The notes under the pieces are model-generated. The model did no database searches. It had not been told where the DNA came from and saw nothing but the letters and a program-made list of their open reading frames with translations. A program made the translations under genes and the position numbers. This document shows, in pieces, positions 41,570-53,556 of a stretch of DNA of 64,000 nt. The stretch spans positions 3,780,198 to 3,844,197 of the forward strand of contig NW_004624849.1 of assembly GCF_000247695.1 (NCBI RefSeq). Direction: 5' to 3'. How positions within the stretch are numbered: position 1 is the stretch's first letter; the number at the start of each line of letters is the position of its first letter. The stretch is from Heterocephalus glaber. Taxonomy: Eukaryota; Chordata; Mammalia; Rodentia; Bathyergidae.

Positions 41570-43507
41570 ATCTGGAGGTGATGGGAGACAGTGACTCTCA
41601 AAGTGTTTTGCATATATCCAGGCTACTCCATAATCTTGTTTTGGTTGCTGTCACTGCAGAAAACTCTGCTTCACAAAGATATGATGTTGGAAATGGAAGC
41701 AGGATTTTCAGTGCTTTTGTAGTTAATATCAGGATATTCCACCTTGGCTTTAATCCATATCCTTTTCTAGCATGGACAAAGTCATTTTACTGACTTATTC
41801 ACAAATGGGTCAAGGATCCATTCCTTCATAGTCAGGTCTTTTGTGGTTGGGGAATAATGCTCAAACTCTTTTGAAAGCTGAGATAGGTGGTCATTCACCA
41901 GCTGAGAGAAAGAAAGCTCTGGCTCTCAGTCTCTTTTAAAATCTCTGCTAATATTTGAAACATGTCAAAAATTCTGATGTTCACTCCTCGCCCCCATAAT
42001 TTCAGTTTGGCTTTGAGTGTAGCCACTTTATTTGCTTACTTGAACACAGTTGTCATTCTCCCTTGAATTGACACATTAAGTTTGTTGAGCAGGTTGAATA
42101 GGGCACATGAGTATGCAAATTTTGCAATCCCTGCTGCATCACTGAAATGTGCTGCCAGTGGTAACTGTTTTTCTAAAATAAATCTCTGAAGGAGTTCTCA
42201 TCACTCAAAAACTCTGGCCAGTGATCTACCTTTAGAAAGCCATCTCAGTTCTGCATATAAGAACAGATGTGTATGCTCTGTGTCCATCTCCTCATGGAGC
42301 TTCATGAATAGATATGAGTTAAAGGCATCTACTTTTTTGTTTGTTTTTTACCTTTTTTTTTTTGTGCTACTGGGGATTAAACTCAGGACCTTGTGGTTGC
42401 CAGGCAGGCACGGCACACTGAGTTACATCCCTGGCCTTGTTTGTTTTGAGGAAGGGTCTCTACTCTGTAGTTCAGGCTGACCTTGAATTCACTATGTAGT
42501 CTAGGCTGGATTTGAATTCACAGTGATTCTCTTGCCTCAGCCTCCCTAGTGTTGGGATTACAGGCTCACGATCATGTACTTTAATGTGGTTGATAAATTT
42601 TAATCACATCCTGCAAAACATTGTTAAATTTAGGTGACATTTTTTTTGCTAGCCAGAATTTCTCTAAGGATAAGACAGTGTCTAGACTCACATTCTGAAG
42701 TGACTGACCACTTTGGCTTGAGTAGTGAAACCAGAAAGCCACCTAGTCAAGGCAGTTGCCCTGTCGGTGCATATACTGACACAAGATGAACAATTCAATT
42801 TTCCTGATATATGATCATTGAAAAACTTGAATTGTTCTGCAGTTGTGGTCTTGGTTGACAACAAAAGTACACCTAACATCTCTTCATGTATATATTCCTG
42901 AAAAATATATTGCACAAAAACAAACATTGTTACCTTGTCATCATTGGTAGACTCTCCAATCTGGATTGGGTACCACAGCAACTTACTAATCCTTTCTAAC
43001 AAGTGTGCCTTAAGATCCTCTGCTATTTCATCAATTTGTCTAGTTATGGTGCTAGCTGAAGGAGGAAGACATGCCACCTTTTGAACTGCAACCTCTCCTA
43101 AAAGCTCATGACAAATGACTTTAGCAGCAGGCAGGATGAAGTCTTCACCAATAGTAAAGGGCTTCTTAGCTCTAGCAATGCAGTTAGCCACTAAGAATGA
43201 TACTCTCAGTGCAGACATGTTTGATGAAGTGGTGGTCTTCAATAATTACTTCTGTTCTTCATGTTCACATTTTCTTCTTTTGAAAAACTCCAAAGGCTTA
43301 TCTTTTAATACAGGGTGCTTACTTAGTCTCCACGTGGTGAAGCAGTTTTGAAGGTTTTATAGCTTTGCTGGATAGCTGGTCACCACATATTATACAAAGA
43401 GGGCTTGGAGAATGTGAATATCTCATTGCAGTGAACCAATAATTTGAGTGGACTCTTGGTATTTTTTTAAAAAATGTAGTAATCTTGGCTACCATGACTT
43501 TCTTCAT
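41570..43507 (-). pseudogene. hAT transposase pseudogene (BED finger plus catalytic core)
   Basis: From 43507 downward, the first part encodes a BED-type zinc finger (PLCIICG, then HH after about 20 residues, with ETK before a stop at about 43319). After a frameshift, 43242-42688 encodes the start of the transposase core, with SALRVSFLVANCIARAKKPF, ILPAAKVICHELLGE, FVQYIFQE and ICTDRATAL. A second frameshift and a stop follow near 42690. Core fragments continue at 42585-42690 and, beyond an inserted SINE pair, at 41570-42345 (HEEMDTEHTHLFLY, RWLSKGRSLARVFE in translation). The family's VDEST motif, likely holding the first catalytic Asp, reads IGEST here, so the Asp is lost. It resembles the transposases that gave rise to ZBED5/FAM200-type host genes, but the breaks make it a relic. 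Confidence 0.8.
42352..42568 (-). mobile_element. ID-like SINE plus B1 inside the hAT transposase
   Basis: Antisense ID (42352-42437, GCTACTGGGGATTAAACTCA) and B1 (42438-42568, GTCTAGGCTGGATTTGAATT) interrupt the transposase pseudogene, so they postdate it. Confidence 0.8.
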
Positions 43508-43601
43508 GATAACCTGCCCTGTGTCCTCCAGGGCGTACTTTTATTTTGCTTTTTCCTCTTTTCCTCTGCCCAACTTCACTCTGTAGGACTAGTCCCCCCC
43601 T

Positions 43602-43683
43602 CCTTTTTTCCAGTACCAAGAATCAAACTCAGGACCTTGCACTTGGAAGGGAGGCACGGCACCACTGAGCTAAATCCCTGGCC
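43602..43683 (-). mobile_element. ID-like SINE inside the hAT element
   Basis: Antisense copy CAGTACCAAGAATCAAACTC ... CACTGAGCTAAATCCCTGGC, beyond the BED-finger end of the transposase. Confidence 0.82.
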
Positions 43684-44270
43684 TAGTTTCTCCCTTTTTT
43701 CACATAAACTTTGTCACTACTTAAAAAAAAGTAAATGCAGTAAGCTCAGAACTTCTGCTGTCTCATCTTTGGGTCTTTCCCCCTTTTCAAAGAAGCTCTC
43801 CAGTGACATTTATTTTTTACTTTGTTTAGGGTTAGCTTGTGGGCTTAATAAAACTGCAATTTAGGCAAGTGCACAGTGCAGGAAAGAGATGTAGGTGGAA
43901 ATAGTAAATAAAATAATGGGCAGGCCACACATGGACTAAAATAAGTATCAATTCTGACTTAAAGCCTACTACCACATACAGCTTGTCATTTGGCACTCAC
44001 TGATTAGGTTTTGATATGAGTCTGGTAGCACTTGGTTTATTATGGTCTCTGGGTTGTCAAATCTCTTTGCTAATGTTAATCTGTATTTGCACACACCCCC
44101 ACCCTGCCCCACTGGCATCACAGCTTCAGCTCCACCTCAAATCATCTGGCATTAAAAAAGCATATAACCTAGATCCCTTGAATGTACAATTCACAGTTGC
44201 ATCATGTTCCTATAAGAGTCTAATGTCACCACTGATCTGACAGGAGGGAAAGGTCAGGTGGAAATGTGGG

Positions 44271-44897
44271 CAATTGAACTCATTATGAATGAGCAGTTGA
44301 ACACACTATGTGCCCTGTGATCTAATCACCTTCCAAAAACCCTTCCTCTGAGCTCAAGAGAGCATTGGAGGATGGTCTAGATCTAAACCATAACACCTTT
44401 CCTGCCATGCGATTCTACAGCTGTGCCCCTCACCCTGGCAGGTACCTGCCCCCTTGCTATCCAGAGGTAGGGGCACCTCCAGCACTCAGAGGATGACCCC
44501 AAGGGGCCTCAGTCAGAGCATTGGCTTCTTGGGGTGCCCAGGCTGGCAGAATACCCAGAGACCTCAGAGCCAGGGCAGAGTCCAGGTGGGCCCTTTCCAT
44601 CAGGTCCCTTTCTATAAGGACTGCCCTGCTCTCAGGAGCAAATGGGTGATGCTGTCACCAACTCAGGGTCAGTGTCATGCAGCGTGCTTCTCCATTCCTT
44701 GATCAGTCCAGTGGGGATAGGAACAGGGTATGGTGAAGACCAAACTTCCTCTGACTAGGCCTGGCTTCTTAAAGGTTCTACCACCTCCTAATAACACCAC
44801 AGGCTGGGAACCAAGCATTTAACACATAAGCCTTTGGGGGACACTCAAGATACAAATTCTGCAAATACCTTTCAAGGAAAGGTTTGCCTACTACACA
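44271..44897. other. Intronic, nothing recognised
   Basis: Unique sequence between the hAT element and the SINE/L1 block. Confidence 0.55.
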
Positions 44898-45021
44898 TTT
44901 TTTTTTGGTTCTGGGGACTAAACCCAGGGCCTTTGCACTAAACTACAGCTCTACTCTCCGCCATATCTCTATCTTTATCTCTATTTCTATATTTATGTTT
45001 CCCTATCTGTCCATCTGTCTG

Positions 45022-45056
<35 letters not shown>

Positions 45057-45180
45057 GTTTGGTGTTTTGAGACAAAGTCTTTCTATGTAATTCAGGTTGG
45101 CCTCGAACTCCCTTTGATCCTCCTACCTCAGCCTCCTGAGAGTGCTGGGATTCCAGGTGTGCACCACCATGCCTGGCTGT
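44898..45180 (-). mobile_element. Shortened ID, TATC repeat and B1 (antisense)
   Basis: A deleted ID (44898-44955, GGTTCTGGGGACTAAACCCA), a TCTA/TATC microsatellite (45010-45056) and a B1 (45061-45180, GAGACAAAGTCTTTCTATGT ... CATGCCTGGC) form one block. Confidence 0.7.
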
Positions 45181-45905
45181 CTTTTAGTTATGACCTATGC
45201 TTCCTTTTCGGTTTAATTTACTCTTTTTTCTCTAATTTCTTTCTTTTTTTTTTTCCCCGGTACCGGGGATTGAACTCAGGACCTTGTGCTTGCAAGGCAG
45301 GCGCGGTGCCACTGAGCTAAATTCGCCCCTTTCTCTAATTTCTTAGAGGCAAAGCTTATATTACTGAGTTGAGACTTTTTTTTTTTATTTAACTGATGTA
45401 AACTGTTTTCCTCTTAGCCCCAGCGTTAGCGACAGCTTATAGCTTTTGATATGCTGCTATTTTCATCTTCATTCATTTCAAAATATTTTAAAATTTCCCT
45501 TGAAAGTTCCTGTTGGTCCTATGTGTGTATTTTACAGATACCTTTTTTGTTACTGGTTTCTTACTTGATTCCGTTGTGGTTTGGGTTATCCTTTGTATGT
45601 TTTCCGCTCTTTTAAACGTAAGATTGCCTTATGCCTGAGAATGTGGGCTGTGTTGGTGGATGTTCCATACCACCTGGAGAAGAACAGGGCGAGCTGCTCC
45701 TTTCACAGGTGCTCTGTGAATGTCAGGTTGGTCCAGGGGTTGATGATAGCCTTGTTCAGATCAGCTGTATCCTTGCTGGTTTTCTGTGTATTTATTCTGT
45801 CCATTACTGAGAGAGAAGGATGGAAGTCCCTAACTAGAATCATTGATTTGTCTATTTCACCTGTTAATGCTGTCCATTTTGTCTTTAATTTTCCAAATTG
45901 TTTTT
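45181..45905 (-). mobile_element. L1 fragment (antisense), split by an ID SINE
   Basis: TGATATGCTGCTATTTTCAT, GGTTTCTTACTTGATTCCGT, ATCAGCTGTATCCTTGCTGG and GGTTTTCTGTGTATTTATTC follow antisense L1. The ID at 45242-45329 is flanked by a perfect 14 bp duplication. Confidence 0.7.
45242..45329 (-). mobile_element. ID-like SINE in L1
   Basis: Antisense copy with the perfect duplication TTCTCTAATTTCTT (45228-45241, 45331-45344). Confidence 0.92.
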
Positions 45906-46000
45906 AGGAGATGGGTCTTGGTGTGTTGCCTGGGCTGGCTTCCAACCCCTGGGTTCAAGTGATCCTTGCCCCTCAGCCTCCCACAGGTATGCCTGACTTA
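45905..46000 (-). mobile_element. Shortened B1-like SINE
   Basis: GATGGGTCTTGGTGTGTTGC ... CCTCAGCCTCCCACAGG. Confidence 0.55.
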
Positions 46001-46114
46001 CTAATGTCTGGTTTTGCTTCATTTATTATCTTAACTTTTAATCTGAGACATGGGCAGACCACACTGGGTTGGTGTGTGGACTAAATAACACTATGGTAAT
46101 AGCTTACAACCAGA

Positions 46115-46260
46115 TGGTGACATCAGTTGAGCTTTGTTGGCCTCCAGACCCCATGCCAGGTGCTTTCCTGGCATCAACTTGTATAATCTCTGACAGTTCC
46201 ATGATGACCACAGTAGTGCCTCTGTCATTGCCATTTTATGAGTAGGAAACCAAGAGAAAG
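46115..46260 (+). mobile_element. MIR
   Basis: CCATGCCAGGTGCTTTCCTG and CATTTTATGAGTAGGAAACC. Confidence 0.6.
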
Positions 46261-46407
46261 GTTGCCTGCTGGGTGCCTATCTCATGACCATTCTGCCTGC
46301 CTCATTAATGTCCTGTGGCAGAGCTTGGCACTTGGCAAACTTCTCAGTGAAGTTTGATAGCTTACTGATCTCAACATGTAATGTGTGGTTAGATAAATGT
46401 ATGCAGT

Positions 46408-46555
46408 AGCTGAGCGTAGTGGTGCACACCTGTGATCTCAGCATGTGGAAGGCTGAGGCAGAAGGCTTGCCACAAGTTAGAGGCCAGCCTGGACTACATA
46501 GTGAGTTTAAGACCACCCTGGACTACACAGGAAGATCTTGTCTCAAAAAAAAAAA
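46408..46555 (+). mobile_element. B1 SINE
   Basis: GCTGAGCGTAGTGGTGCACA ... GATCTTGTCTCAAAAAA. Confidence 0.82.
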
Positions 46556-46639
46556 ATGTGTGCTATACCACCAGCTTAGTAGGTTCTGCCCTGGGCTCAG
46601 GAAGGTGCATGGGTGGAAATGGGGCCTGACGTTCACAAT

Positions 46640-46653
46640 GCAGCAGGGGGCTG
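46640..46653 (+). promoter_or_regulatory. CTCF-like motif in PEMT intron 1
   Basis: GCAGCAGGGGGCTG matches 12 of 14 positions of the CTCF core. It lies in unique sequence between two B1 SINEs. Confidence 0.35.
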
Positions 46654-46780
46654 AGCAGCGGCTCTTAAGATGGAGGGATCAGGTCCCACCCATGGATCCC
46701 ACACCAGGTGATACCCCTGCTGAGGAGAGAGCACGTGAACCATCAGCACTGTTTTGTACCTGGCCCGGGACATGCCTTTG

Positions 46781-46918
46781 TTTGAGACAGGATCTCACTA
46801 TGTAGTTCAGGCTGGCCTTGAACTCACTATGTAGCCCAGGTGGCCTGGAACTTGCAGCGATCCTCCTGTCTCGGCCTCTCCAGTGCTGGAATTATAACCG
46901 TGTGCCACCATGCCTGGC
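46781..46918 (-). mobile_element. B1 SINE
   Basis: GAGACAGGATCTCACTATGT ... CATGCCTGG, between near-identical copies GGCCCGGGACATGCCTTT and GGCCCAGGACATGCCTTT. Confidence 0.88.
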
Positions 46919-47029
46919 CCAGGACATGCCTTTTGAGTGAAGAATGAATGAATGAAGACTTCTAACTTGCCTGAAAGGAGTTAGGATTTGTGGCACCTGA
47001 CCCAGCCATGAGCAATTTTGTTTATTTTA

Positions 47030-47105
47030 TTATGCTGAGGCTAGAATCCTGGGCCTGGCACATGCTAGCTAAGCATTTTACCGCCGAGCTACATTTGCAG
47101 ACCTA
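47030..47105 (-). mobile_element. Old ID-like SINE
   Basis: GGCCTGGCACATGCTAGCTA ... CCGCCGAGCTACATTTGCAG, antisense and diverged. Confidence 0.6.
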
Positions 47106-50100
47106 GAACTTTTTATTTATTTTTAAAAATTTAATGTGGTATTAGGGCCATTTTATTTTATGGTGTGATTAGGAACACCTGAAAGTGGTGACTGCTCAGG
47201 AACCATCCACAGCAAATTGGTACATTAGAGATTGTTATCGCACTGTGATGTTCTAGCATCCTCCCCTCCTGTCTTAAGGTGGTGCCTGCTGTCCAGGGCT
47301 TGCTTGCCCTTGAATTGCAGTCTTGTGCTGATATACCTTGGGTCAGTGTCCTCTCTCTGCCCCTTGCTCTAGGACATGTATCTTCCTTGGAGGGCCCTCT
47401 AGCAGGTGAGGGAGGCCAGGTTTCTATCTGTGAGTTTTGGTGAAGCAAACAGAGAGGAAAGGGATGGAGTAACCTTGGCATCAGAGCAACCTGCACTCTC
47501 ATACTTCTTCATGCTTCTGTCCATAATGTATTCTGGGGTAGGAGTGGTCTCAGGGGAGGAAATCTGGGCCCAGGTTGATTGTGAGCGGCTTATCCATGGT
47601 CCCCCTGGGGCTGTGGTGGAGCCCTGGTCTTGGCCCAGATAGTAGCTACCAAAGCTGAGTCCTTCCTTCTACTCAGTGTAGAAGAAAGAGGTAAAGTGTG
47701 CCTTAATACTGCACATCTTTCCTCCTACAGGCCATAAATGTAGAGGACAAAGACTCAGACACACTATGACTCTGCCAAGCACAGGGCTCTGCATCACAAT
47801 TTCCAGATGAACATTGACTGAGTGAACGGGCAATACCGGGCACCTGTGCAGCCCAGGAAAGGTCAAGGGCTGTGACTCTAGAGGCATATTTTGCAGAATA
47901 ATGGGTCCTGCCTGTGTACCCTCTCCCTGCTCTGGACAGCCCTCACCCACTTCCTCCTGTTCTTTAATGTGCACGTTAGTGCAACAATGGTTAGTCCTTT
48001 GCGTGGGATCGATGTGACTTTGACTCTCTTAGGCCCCTGTTGTTTGTTTGAATGTCACAATGTACCCAGGTGCTATTGACCCGCTGCAAATCATTCGCTA
48101 ACAAGAGGACATTGCTCTGAAGAGATCCCAGGGCCCTTGGTGAGGTGAAACTGCTATGAGCCTCATCCGTACACACCCGTGGGGCTGTTGCTGTAGGGCT
48201 GTTGCTGAGCCTATTCATCTGTGACCCAGGTGACCTGAGCCATCCCTGGAGCTCAGCTGACATTTCCTCCTGACTCTGGTAGGTGGCTCCTTCTTTTGGT
48301 CAGCCCTTCACTTTTCTCCAGCTTGTGACCTGGAGGGGGAGTCCATTCTTAGAGTGCCTGGGTGGCAGAAAGCCAGGACTTCCGATGCTTGGATGAAGTT
48401 AGGCTGGGAGCGGGTAGGGGCTATCTTTAGTTGAGGTACCCTCGAGTTGCAGAAGTGACTGAGGGAGCCTGATACTTGCTGAGAGGCCGAGCCCTGGACT
48501 CCCTTACACCACTTATTCTGACATGGGCCTTTTGTTCTTCTCCACACATCCAGTTTCAGGATGGAGGCCTGCCCTCGGGAGTAGATCACTAATGGCAATC
48601 AAGAAGGGACCTCTTTTTGTCCTTGCTGGGGACTAGGGAGCCAGGAAAGCTCCCCTCTGTGCCCGAATTCTACTCTGAGCCATTAATCATTCTTCCCTGC
48701 TAAGCAGGCCTTTCTTTGGGCAACATAAGTCCTCAAGGTGACCCAGGGTACCAGATGGATCTTTTTCTTCCGGTCAGAGGCAAGCTGACCAGGGCATGGG
48801 GACCTGGGCAGAGGAGGGGCAGTGGAATTGTGTTCCAGTTTTGATCAGTTTGGCTCTAATTGGAAGACCTGAGTAGACATCAGTTACTTCTGGATTCAGC
48901 TTTGTTAGGCCTCGAACTCCCTCCTATCATCCTGCCTCAGCTTCTCAAGTGGTGTGCCACCATGCCTGGCAGTTGGTTAATCTTTCAATGCTTCAGGTTC
49001 CTTTTTTCACCTGGGCTCCCAGAAGCTGAAGCAAAGCATATTTTTCAGAACCCAGAAACACAAACTTTTATCCTTGTCAACTGGGGTGAGGCCAGGTCCT
49101 CCCCTGGGCTCTGAGGCCCACATCTTGTGGGGCTTTCTGCTGGGAATCTAGAGGGGTGGGTTGGCCAAGGCTGCCTCTCCCCTCTCTGGTTGGGTCTGAG
49201 GCTGCTTCAAGCCTGTTGTCTGCAGTGTGAGTGTAACAATAGGACTTTTCTTTTAAGGTGGTTGAGGGTTGTAAGAAATAAAGTATGTGCTGATCTTGGT
49301 AACTGGGATTAGTGATGTCCTTGACCTGCTCATTTTGGTCTTTGACCTTCATAGAACAAATCAAGCCTCCTTCTCCTGAAGACTACAATTTCTTAAAGAT
49401 TTCAAGCAAGAGTGTTCTTCCCAGGCCCCATGAGAAGATAGGGGAGAGTTCCCACAACAGGGTGCAGGGGCACGAATGTGTCTGGAAGATGACCTGTTCC
49501 CCTCTCCTATCATGTACCCAACCTTTCCTGGCTCCCCAGGCCACCACTGTAGGGCGGAACCCTCTCAGAGCCATACCTAGGACCGTGCCTGGTCCTCAGC
49601 ACCGTGTCTCCAGACCTTTCCCCCTGTGCTCTTTGCCCTAGACTGGATGGGAGTCTGCCTTGCAGTTCATACTCTCCCTTCTTTCCTCTTTGCCTTGGGT
49701 AAGTCTGTCCCTACTCTGTGGCTCAGTGTCAGGCCCCACAAACCCAGGGGGCCCGAGGGTAGTCCTGGAGTAGCTAGGCAGGTGGGGCAAGCTGGTGGTC
49801 CTGGTGCAGTGCACACTTGTCTTACTCTTGCCACTAGCTTGGTAGGTATACAGCCAGTGCCATGTGCCCATCTGGAGCCTGGCAGTTTACCAGCAGCAGT
49901 AACAGGAGTGCCCCGAGCATCCTCTGGGAGATAGCACTGGTTGGAACCCTGCACCTGGGCAGCTGCTGCCCTCAGATTAGTCCTCTGTAAAATGAGGAGG
50001 AGGATGGAAGCATCTATCTCATGTCTTTCTGCTCAGTGAGACTCAACTGCAGCCCACTGCAGACCCTTCCTGTGGGGAGCAAGTTTCTATCACGTTGACA

Positions 50101-50244
50101 TTCAGTACCTCAGGAGAACTGAGGACTGGAGAATTCTAGTGCAGAAGAATGGTGCCTCATGTAGAACGCTCCTTCAAGGGGTGTTCTGGCTAGCAAAAAA
50201 TCCTCATCAGTAGAGTGCCCTGTAAACTCCTATGGGGACTTTCT
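47106..50244. other. Intronic, mostly unique
   Basis: Largest repeat-poor stretch of intron 1, with one B1 scrap at 48902. Low repeat content could reflect regulatory constraint, but I recognise no element. Confidence 0.5.
48902..48972 (-). mobile_element. B1 fragment
   Basis: GGCCTCGAACTCCCTCCTAT ... TGCCACCATGCCTGGC. Confidence 0.6.
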
Positions 50245-50332
50245 TTTTTTTCTTTGCTGTATTGTGATGGGACCTGTAGGGCCTGGTACATGTGAGACAT
50301 GTGTTCTACCACTGAGCCACACCCCAGCCCCC
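50245..50332 (-). mobile_element. Old ID-like SINE
   Basis: GGGCCTGGTACATGTGAGAC ... CCACTGAGCCACACCCCAGC, antisense. Confidence 0.65.
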
Positions 50333-50660
50333 CAGTTGTCCTTAATGGGGAGCTGCAGGGCCCAGAGTATGGGGAGTGCTGGCTTATGGGCAAAGAGGGA
50401 TTGTGGTGGCTGCAGGGGTGTGTGGGGAGTGACATTCAGGGCAAGGCCTCCTACCCCTAGCCATGGCCCTGAATCCTTGGTGTTCTTCCCAACACACCTA
50501 CCACTCAGCTGCACACCTAGGGACAGATGAACCTCAACCAGGGACTTTAGGCTCTCTGGCTGAGGTTTCATCCCTGTGGTCTCAAAACCTTGGAGAGCGC
50601 TCTCCTTTCCCAACCTTCCCCATGGCTCAGCCCCAAAATGTGTCATAAAAACAACCGTCT

Positions 50661-50741
50661 TGGGCTGGGGATTTAGCTCAGTGGTTTCACCGCCTGCCGC
50701 ACAAGGACCCAAGTTCGATCCCTGGCACCAAAACCCCCCCC
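50661..50741 (+). mobile_element. ID-like SINE
   Basis: Sense copy with a C-rich tail interruption; duplication AAAAACAACCGTCT / AAAAACAACCATCT (50647-50660, 50742-50755). Confidence 0.88.
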
Positions 50742-50755
50742 AAAAACAACCATCT

Positions 50756-52805
50756 GTGATGCCCAGTGTCTGAGTGGCTGCTGAATCAGGCTCTGTAGCT
50801 TCACAAGAACCTATGCCCCTTTCCTCAGAGGACTTTGTTAATTATCCCAGGCTGCTTGGCTGCCCGCTTGCTTGCAGAATCTCCATAGGGGCTGCTCTGG
50901 CAATTTTGTACCTCCTTCCAAAGCCAGATTGGAGGAGACCACAGGTGGCTGAGAGCCCCTTAGAGACAACCATTAGCCCTCAAGCTGTACTGGTGGTGAA
51001 ATGCAGCCGCCACTCAGCAAACATTTACTCTGTGTTGGCAGGGAGGTGGGTACTAGAGACAAAAATATCAATAAAAAAATAGTCTCTAGCCTGAGGAACT
51101 GTTACAGAAACAGGAATAATAATAAAATAAGTGCAATAGGCATACAATAAGGACACAGTGAGTACCTTAGGTGGAAGGTAGAGAAATACTTCAGCTGGGT
51201 CTTGAGGGATGAATAGGAGTTTGCTAGTGAGGTACAGAGGGACATTACAGGCATGTGCGTTGTGAAAGGGCCTGTGTGAGTGAATGGTTGGGGTGGCAGG
51301 TGAAGGACTGGCCAGGCTGTGGGAGGTCTGCCTGTGAGTGGGTGTGACTCAGGCTGCCAGTCAGTGTGTGCTAGGAGTGGTGCACCATGTGTAGGTCAGG
51401 AGGGCTGGGGTGAGGGTGGCCAGTGGGTCGTGAGGCCCTATCAGGGACGTTTGCTATACCTGGGATTAGGATGCTGGACATGGATTGGGTGGCTACTTAT
51501 GAGGTAGGAAGACAGATTAGGTGATTGGACAGGAGAATGAGGCAAGGTGGGACAGTGGCAGAGGCAAGGTGAGGTTCCGGCTGGAGGTTGAGATGGTGAT
51601 CAGGAGAAGGGGTGGAGGTGAGTGAGGGCTTCCCACTGGCTGAGAGTATGCTGTTCACATTGAAGAAGTGACCACAAAGTCAGGAGTCTGGTCCTAGGCC
51701 AGTGCCTTCCACTCCCCACACCTGTCCATCTGCTCCCAGCCATCAGTGTGCAGGGCCTTGTAGTCAGAGGGTGCTTAATAAATGTTATTGTCAAAGAAGA
51801 AAAACTGGTGCTCCCATTGAGCCCCTGAATCTAGAAGCTGTAGATGTGCTTAACTGGCCTCTGTCCCATTCTTTCCTGTCAGGGCAGGTGTCTCTCGGGA
51901 GTGGTGTGTGCCCTGGGTCACATGGTGCTCCCTGCCTCAGCCCTGCATTGCTGAGGGGCTTGCCAGAGAGCTCTGCTATGCTGCTGCAGGAGCTTAGCAG
52001 CTCCAGGGATCTGGTGGGCTAGTTGGATGCCCATGCACTGCCTAGTCCTGGGGTCAGCCCTGGGCAAGGCTGTGCTTTGAATGGCTCACTGTTCTGCCAT
52101 TTCCCAAGTGGGTTCTGTGCATATTATTGCGCTTGTGGATCTTGGGATGTACGGCTCATGGTCAAGGGGGACCACTGTATCCTGTATCTGAGCTTCTAAT
52201 ACCTACTTAGCTCCAGCCTTGGCCCCATAGCGAGGTGAAGATTTGCCTGAGAAATGAGGCTGACTGGGCAAGGAGGCCAGAGTGGAAGATGGCTTCATAT
52301 TGACACCTAGTCCCTAGTGACTTTTTAGTCTATGTGCTGCCAAAGTGAGCACCCCTAGTGACTTTTTAGAATGCTCCTATTGTCACATTCAGCAGTGCTG
52401 TTTGAATGGCAGGCTGAGCTTAGCCAGGAAGCAGTTGCTTGGTGAAGCAAGAACTGGGGAGAAGGCTACTGCTGGTCCTTTGGGCTGGGAGCCCTGTAGG
52501 TGTGTAGGGTACAGGCAATGCAGAGCAGCACTCCACCCTGAAAAGTGGAAGATAAAACATTTTTTGAAAGAATTTATTATACTCTGAAATAAAACAAAGC
52601 AAAACACCCCATCACAGCAGGCCTGGGAAAGGTCACCACAGTGAGGGTTATCCCTTACTGTATCTTCTACTGTGATTTTTACTTTTAATTGTATTCGAAG
52701 AGACATCTGCTATTTTCTTCCTTTCCTTCTTTTTTTTTGTTTTTTGTTGTTTGTTTTTGGTTGAAGTAAGGCTTCACAGGATCTTAGGATCTTCACAGCC
52801 CTTTT
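50756..52805. other. Intronic, mostly unique
   Basis: No SINE in about 2 kb apart from a MIR/L2 scrap near 51765. No exon was recognised. Confidence 0.5.
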
Positions 52806-52821
52806 AAAAGTTTAAAAAACA

Positions 52822-52902
52822 GGCCGGGAATTTAGCTTAGTGGTTCCACTGCCTGCCTCACAAGCACAAGGTCCGGAGTTTGATCCCTGGTACCAAAAAA
52901 AA
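52822..52902 (+). mobile_element. ID-like SINE
   Basis: Sense copy with the perfect 16 bp duplication AAAAGTTTAAAAAACA (52806-52821, 52903-52918). Confidence 0.92.
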
Positions 52903-52918
52903 AAAAGTTTAAAAAACA

Positions 52919-53035
52919 ATTTCAAGACAAGGTCTCAGTTGCTAAGTTGCCCAGGCTGGGATCAAAGTTGAGATCCTGCTGTCTCGGTCTCTTAAGAATC
53001 CTGGGATTATAGCCCAATGCCAAAGTGCCTGGCTT
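52919..53035 (-). mobile_element. B1-like SINE
   Basis: AAGACAAGGTCTCAGTTGCT ... CAAAGTGCCTGGC, behind an ID SINE. Confidence 0.7.
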
Positions 53036-53112
53036 TAAATTCTTTCTAAAACAAAAAAAGGGAAAAGTTTCAAGAAGAATGCTAGGACTCACCACTCAAC
53101 ATGTCAAAGTTG

Positions 53113-53242
53113 GCTGGGCGTGGTTCTGCACGTCTGTAATCCCAGCACTCAGAGGCTGAGGCAGGAGGATCGCCAGGAGTTCAAGGCCAGCCTGAACTAC
53201 ATAGTGAGACCCTGTCTCAAAAAACCAAAACTAAACAAAAAA
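53113..53242 (+). mobile_element. B1 SINE
   Basis: GCTGGGCGTGGTTCTGCACG ... GAGACCCTGTCTCAAAAAAC, with AAAGTCAAAG near both ends as the likely duplication. Confidence 0.85.
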
Positions 53243-53556
53243 AGTCAAAGGTGCCTCATCTTTTTTAAAGAAAGAAGTTGAAAGTGTCCTTTTAAGGCAT
53301 CTTCTTGCCCCTAGAGCACAGGGTCTTACTGCATGGGACTTTGCTCCCGGGGGCCTTTTGGAAATGTCTAGAGACATGTTTTGGTTGTTGTACTGGTAGG
53401 AGATCAGTGAGTGGAGGGTAGTGGGGCTGCCAGACATCCCAGAATGCACAGTCCTGCAGTGCAACCATCTGGCCCCAGTGTCAGCAGTGCTGAGGTTGAG
53501 AAGCTCTGCTTCAGAGGCAGCAGGATCATGGATTCAGTACATCACATTTTCGTCTT

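Larger units (their letters stand above)
41344..44270 (-). mobile_element. Decayed autonomous hAT (Charlie/Buster-type) DNA transposon
   Basis: The left end begins CAGCGGTCCCCAAGC, closely matching the terminal sequence of a mammalian hAT family, followed by about 200 bp of recognisable subterminal sequence. A transposase pseudogene lies on the - strand. The right subterminal hairpin region (about 44120-44250, ending CTGATCTGACAGGAGG) is also present, but the right terminal repeat is not discernible. Two SINE blocks (42352-42568 and 43602-43683) are inserted later. Without them the element is about 2.6 kb, near full length for an autonomous copy. It lies in PEMT intron 1, antisense to the gene. 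Confidence 0.8.

Noticed and set aside
42688..43242. A host gene of the ZBED/FAM200 type
   Set aside because: Frameshifts, stops, the lost catalytic Asp, inserted SINEs and transposon-end sequence show it is a decayed transposase.
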